Shown: positions 5,595 through 5,657 of the stretch, piece by piece | Layout: every line of letters begins with the position of its first letter | How positions within the stretch are numbered: position 1 is the stretch's first letter | Assembly: GCA_937915285.1 (NCBI GenBank) | Contig: CALDNG010000145.1 | Coordinates: 1 to 5,657, forward strand | Source: an uncultured Desulfomonile sp. | GTDB lineage: Bacteria; Desulfobacterota; Desulfomonilia; Desulfomonilales; Desulfomonilaceae | Length of the DNA: 5,657 nt | Direction of reading: 5' to 3' | The notes under the pieces: generated by a model | Database searches by the model: none | Seen by the model: only the letters and a program-made list of their open reading frames with translations | Told to the model about the DNA's origin: nothing | Position numbers and translations under genes: made by a program

Positions 5595-5657
5595 AGATCG
5601 GAAGAGCGTCGCGTCGGGAAAGAGTGTAGATCTCGGCGGTCGCCGTATCATTAAAAA
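5595..5657. other. Illumina TruSeq/P5 universal adapter read-through (contamination)
   Basis: Bases 5595-5652 start with AGATCGGAAGAGCGTCG and end with GTCGCCGTATCATT. They match the 58-base reverse complement of the TruSeq universal (P5) adapter at 55 positions. The mismatches are at 5612 (T to C), 5615 (A to C) and 5637 (T to C). Five A follow to the end, as happens when a read runs past the end of the molecule. In the plus-strand frame it encodes a close variant of the well-known artefact peptide RSEERRVGKECRSRWSPYH (here RR in place of RW). It is not genomic sequence; the real insert ends at 5594. Confidence 0.97.

Noticed and set aside
5593..5595. In-frame TAA upstream of the SnoaL-like fragment, which would make it a complete small gene
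   Set aside because: The first base of this codon on the minus strand comes from adapter base 5595, so the stop is artificial.
5466..5654. Plus-strand ORF of 62 codons at the right end
   Set aside because: Its last 19 or so residues are the translated adapter, and the rest is antisense to the real minus-strand fragment.

Overview
The window reads as one bacterial cluster lying entirely on the minus strand, so it should be read from the right end to the left. It closes at the right with about 60 bases of sequencing adapter rather than genome. Moderate GC by eye, tight gene spacing, Shine-Dalgarno-like sites, a tungsten aldehyde:ferredoxin oxidoreductase (AOR) family enzyme with a polyferredoxin partner, and a TP0108/plant-type phosphofructokinase together suggest an anaerobe. 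My best guess is a member of the Desulfobacterota (old Deltaproteobacteria). This is inferred from gene content and no taxonomic marker is present.

Layout in transcription order: (1) 5594-5353, the last 79 residues of a protein resembling the C-terminal half of SnoaL/SgcJ-EcaC-like proteins, cut by the end of the assembly; (2) 5342-3942, a secreted low-complexity protein with a signal peptide, a Gly-rich stretch, a Ser/Pro/Gln linker, hexapeptide DRPGVG-type repeats and a Trp/Tyr-rich then beta-rich C-terminal part, translationally coupled to gene 1; (3) 3889-2909, class II fructose-bisphosphate aldolase; (4) 2844-1552, ATP-type 6-phosphofructokinase; (5) 1497-1072, a ferredoxin subunit with 16 cysteines in four [4Fe-4S] motifs; (6) 1082-1, the N-terminal 360 residues of an AOR-family protein, overlapping gene 5 and running off the left edge.

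Genes 3-6 are spaced by 64 bp, 54 bp and an 11 bp overlap, and could form one transcription unit. Phosphofructokinase and aldolase make triose phosphates. The ferredoxin/AOR pair is built to oxidise an aldehyde (or reduce an acid) with low-potential electrons. The most interesting hypothesis is a bacterial glycolytic module in which glyceraldehyde 3-phosphate or a related aldehyde is oxidised by a tungsten enzyme that passes electrons to a polyferredoxin of the AorA kind. The sequence shows the neighbourhood and the cofactor motifs, but not the substrate.

The last 63 bases (5595-5657) match the reverse complement of the Illumina TruSeq/P5 universal adapter with three mismatches, followed by five A. 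They should be masked. No RNA gene, CRISPR array, transposon or convincing terminator was seen, and no gene-free stretch exceeds 70 bases.
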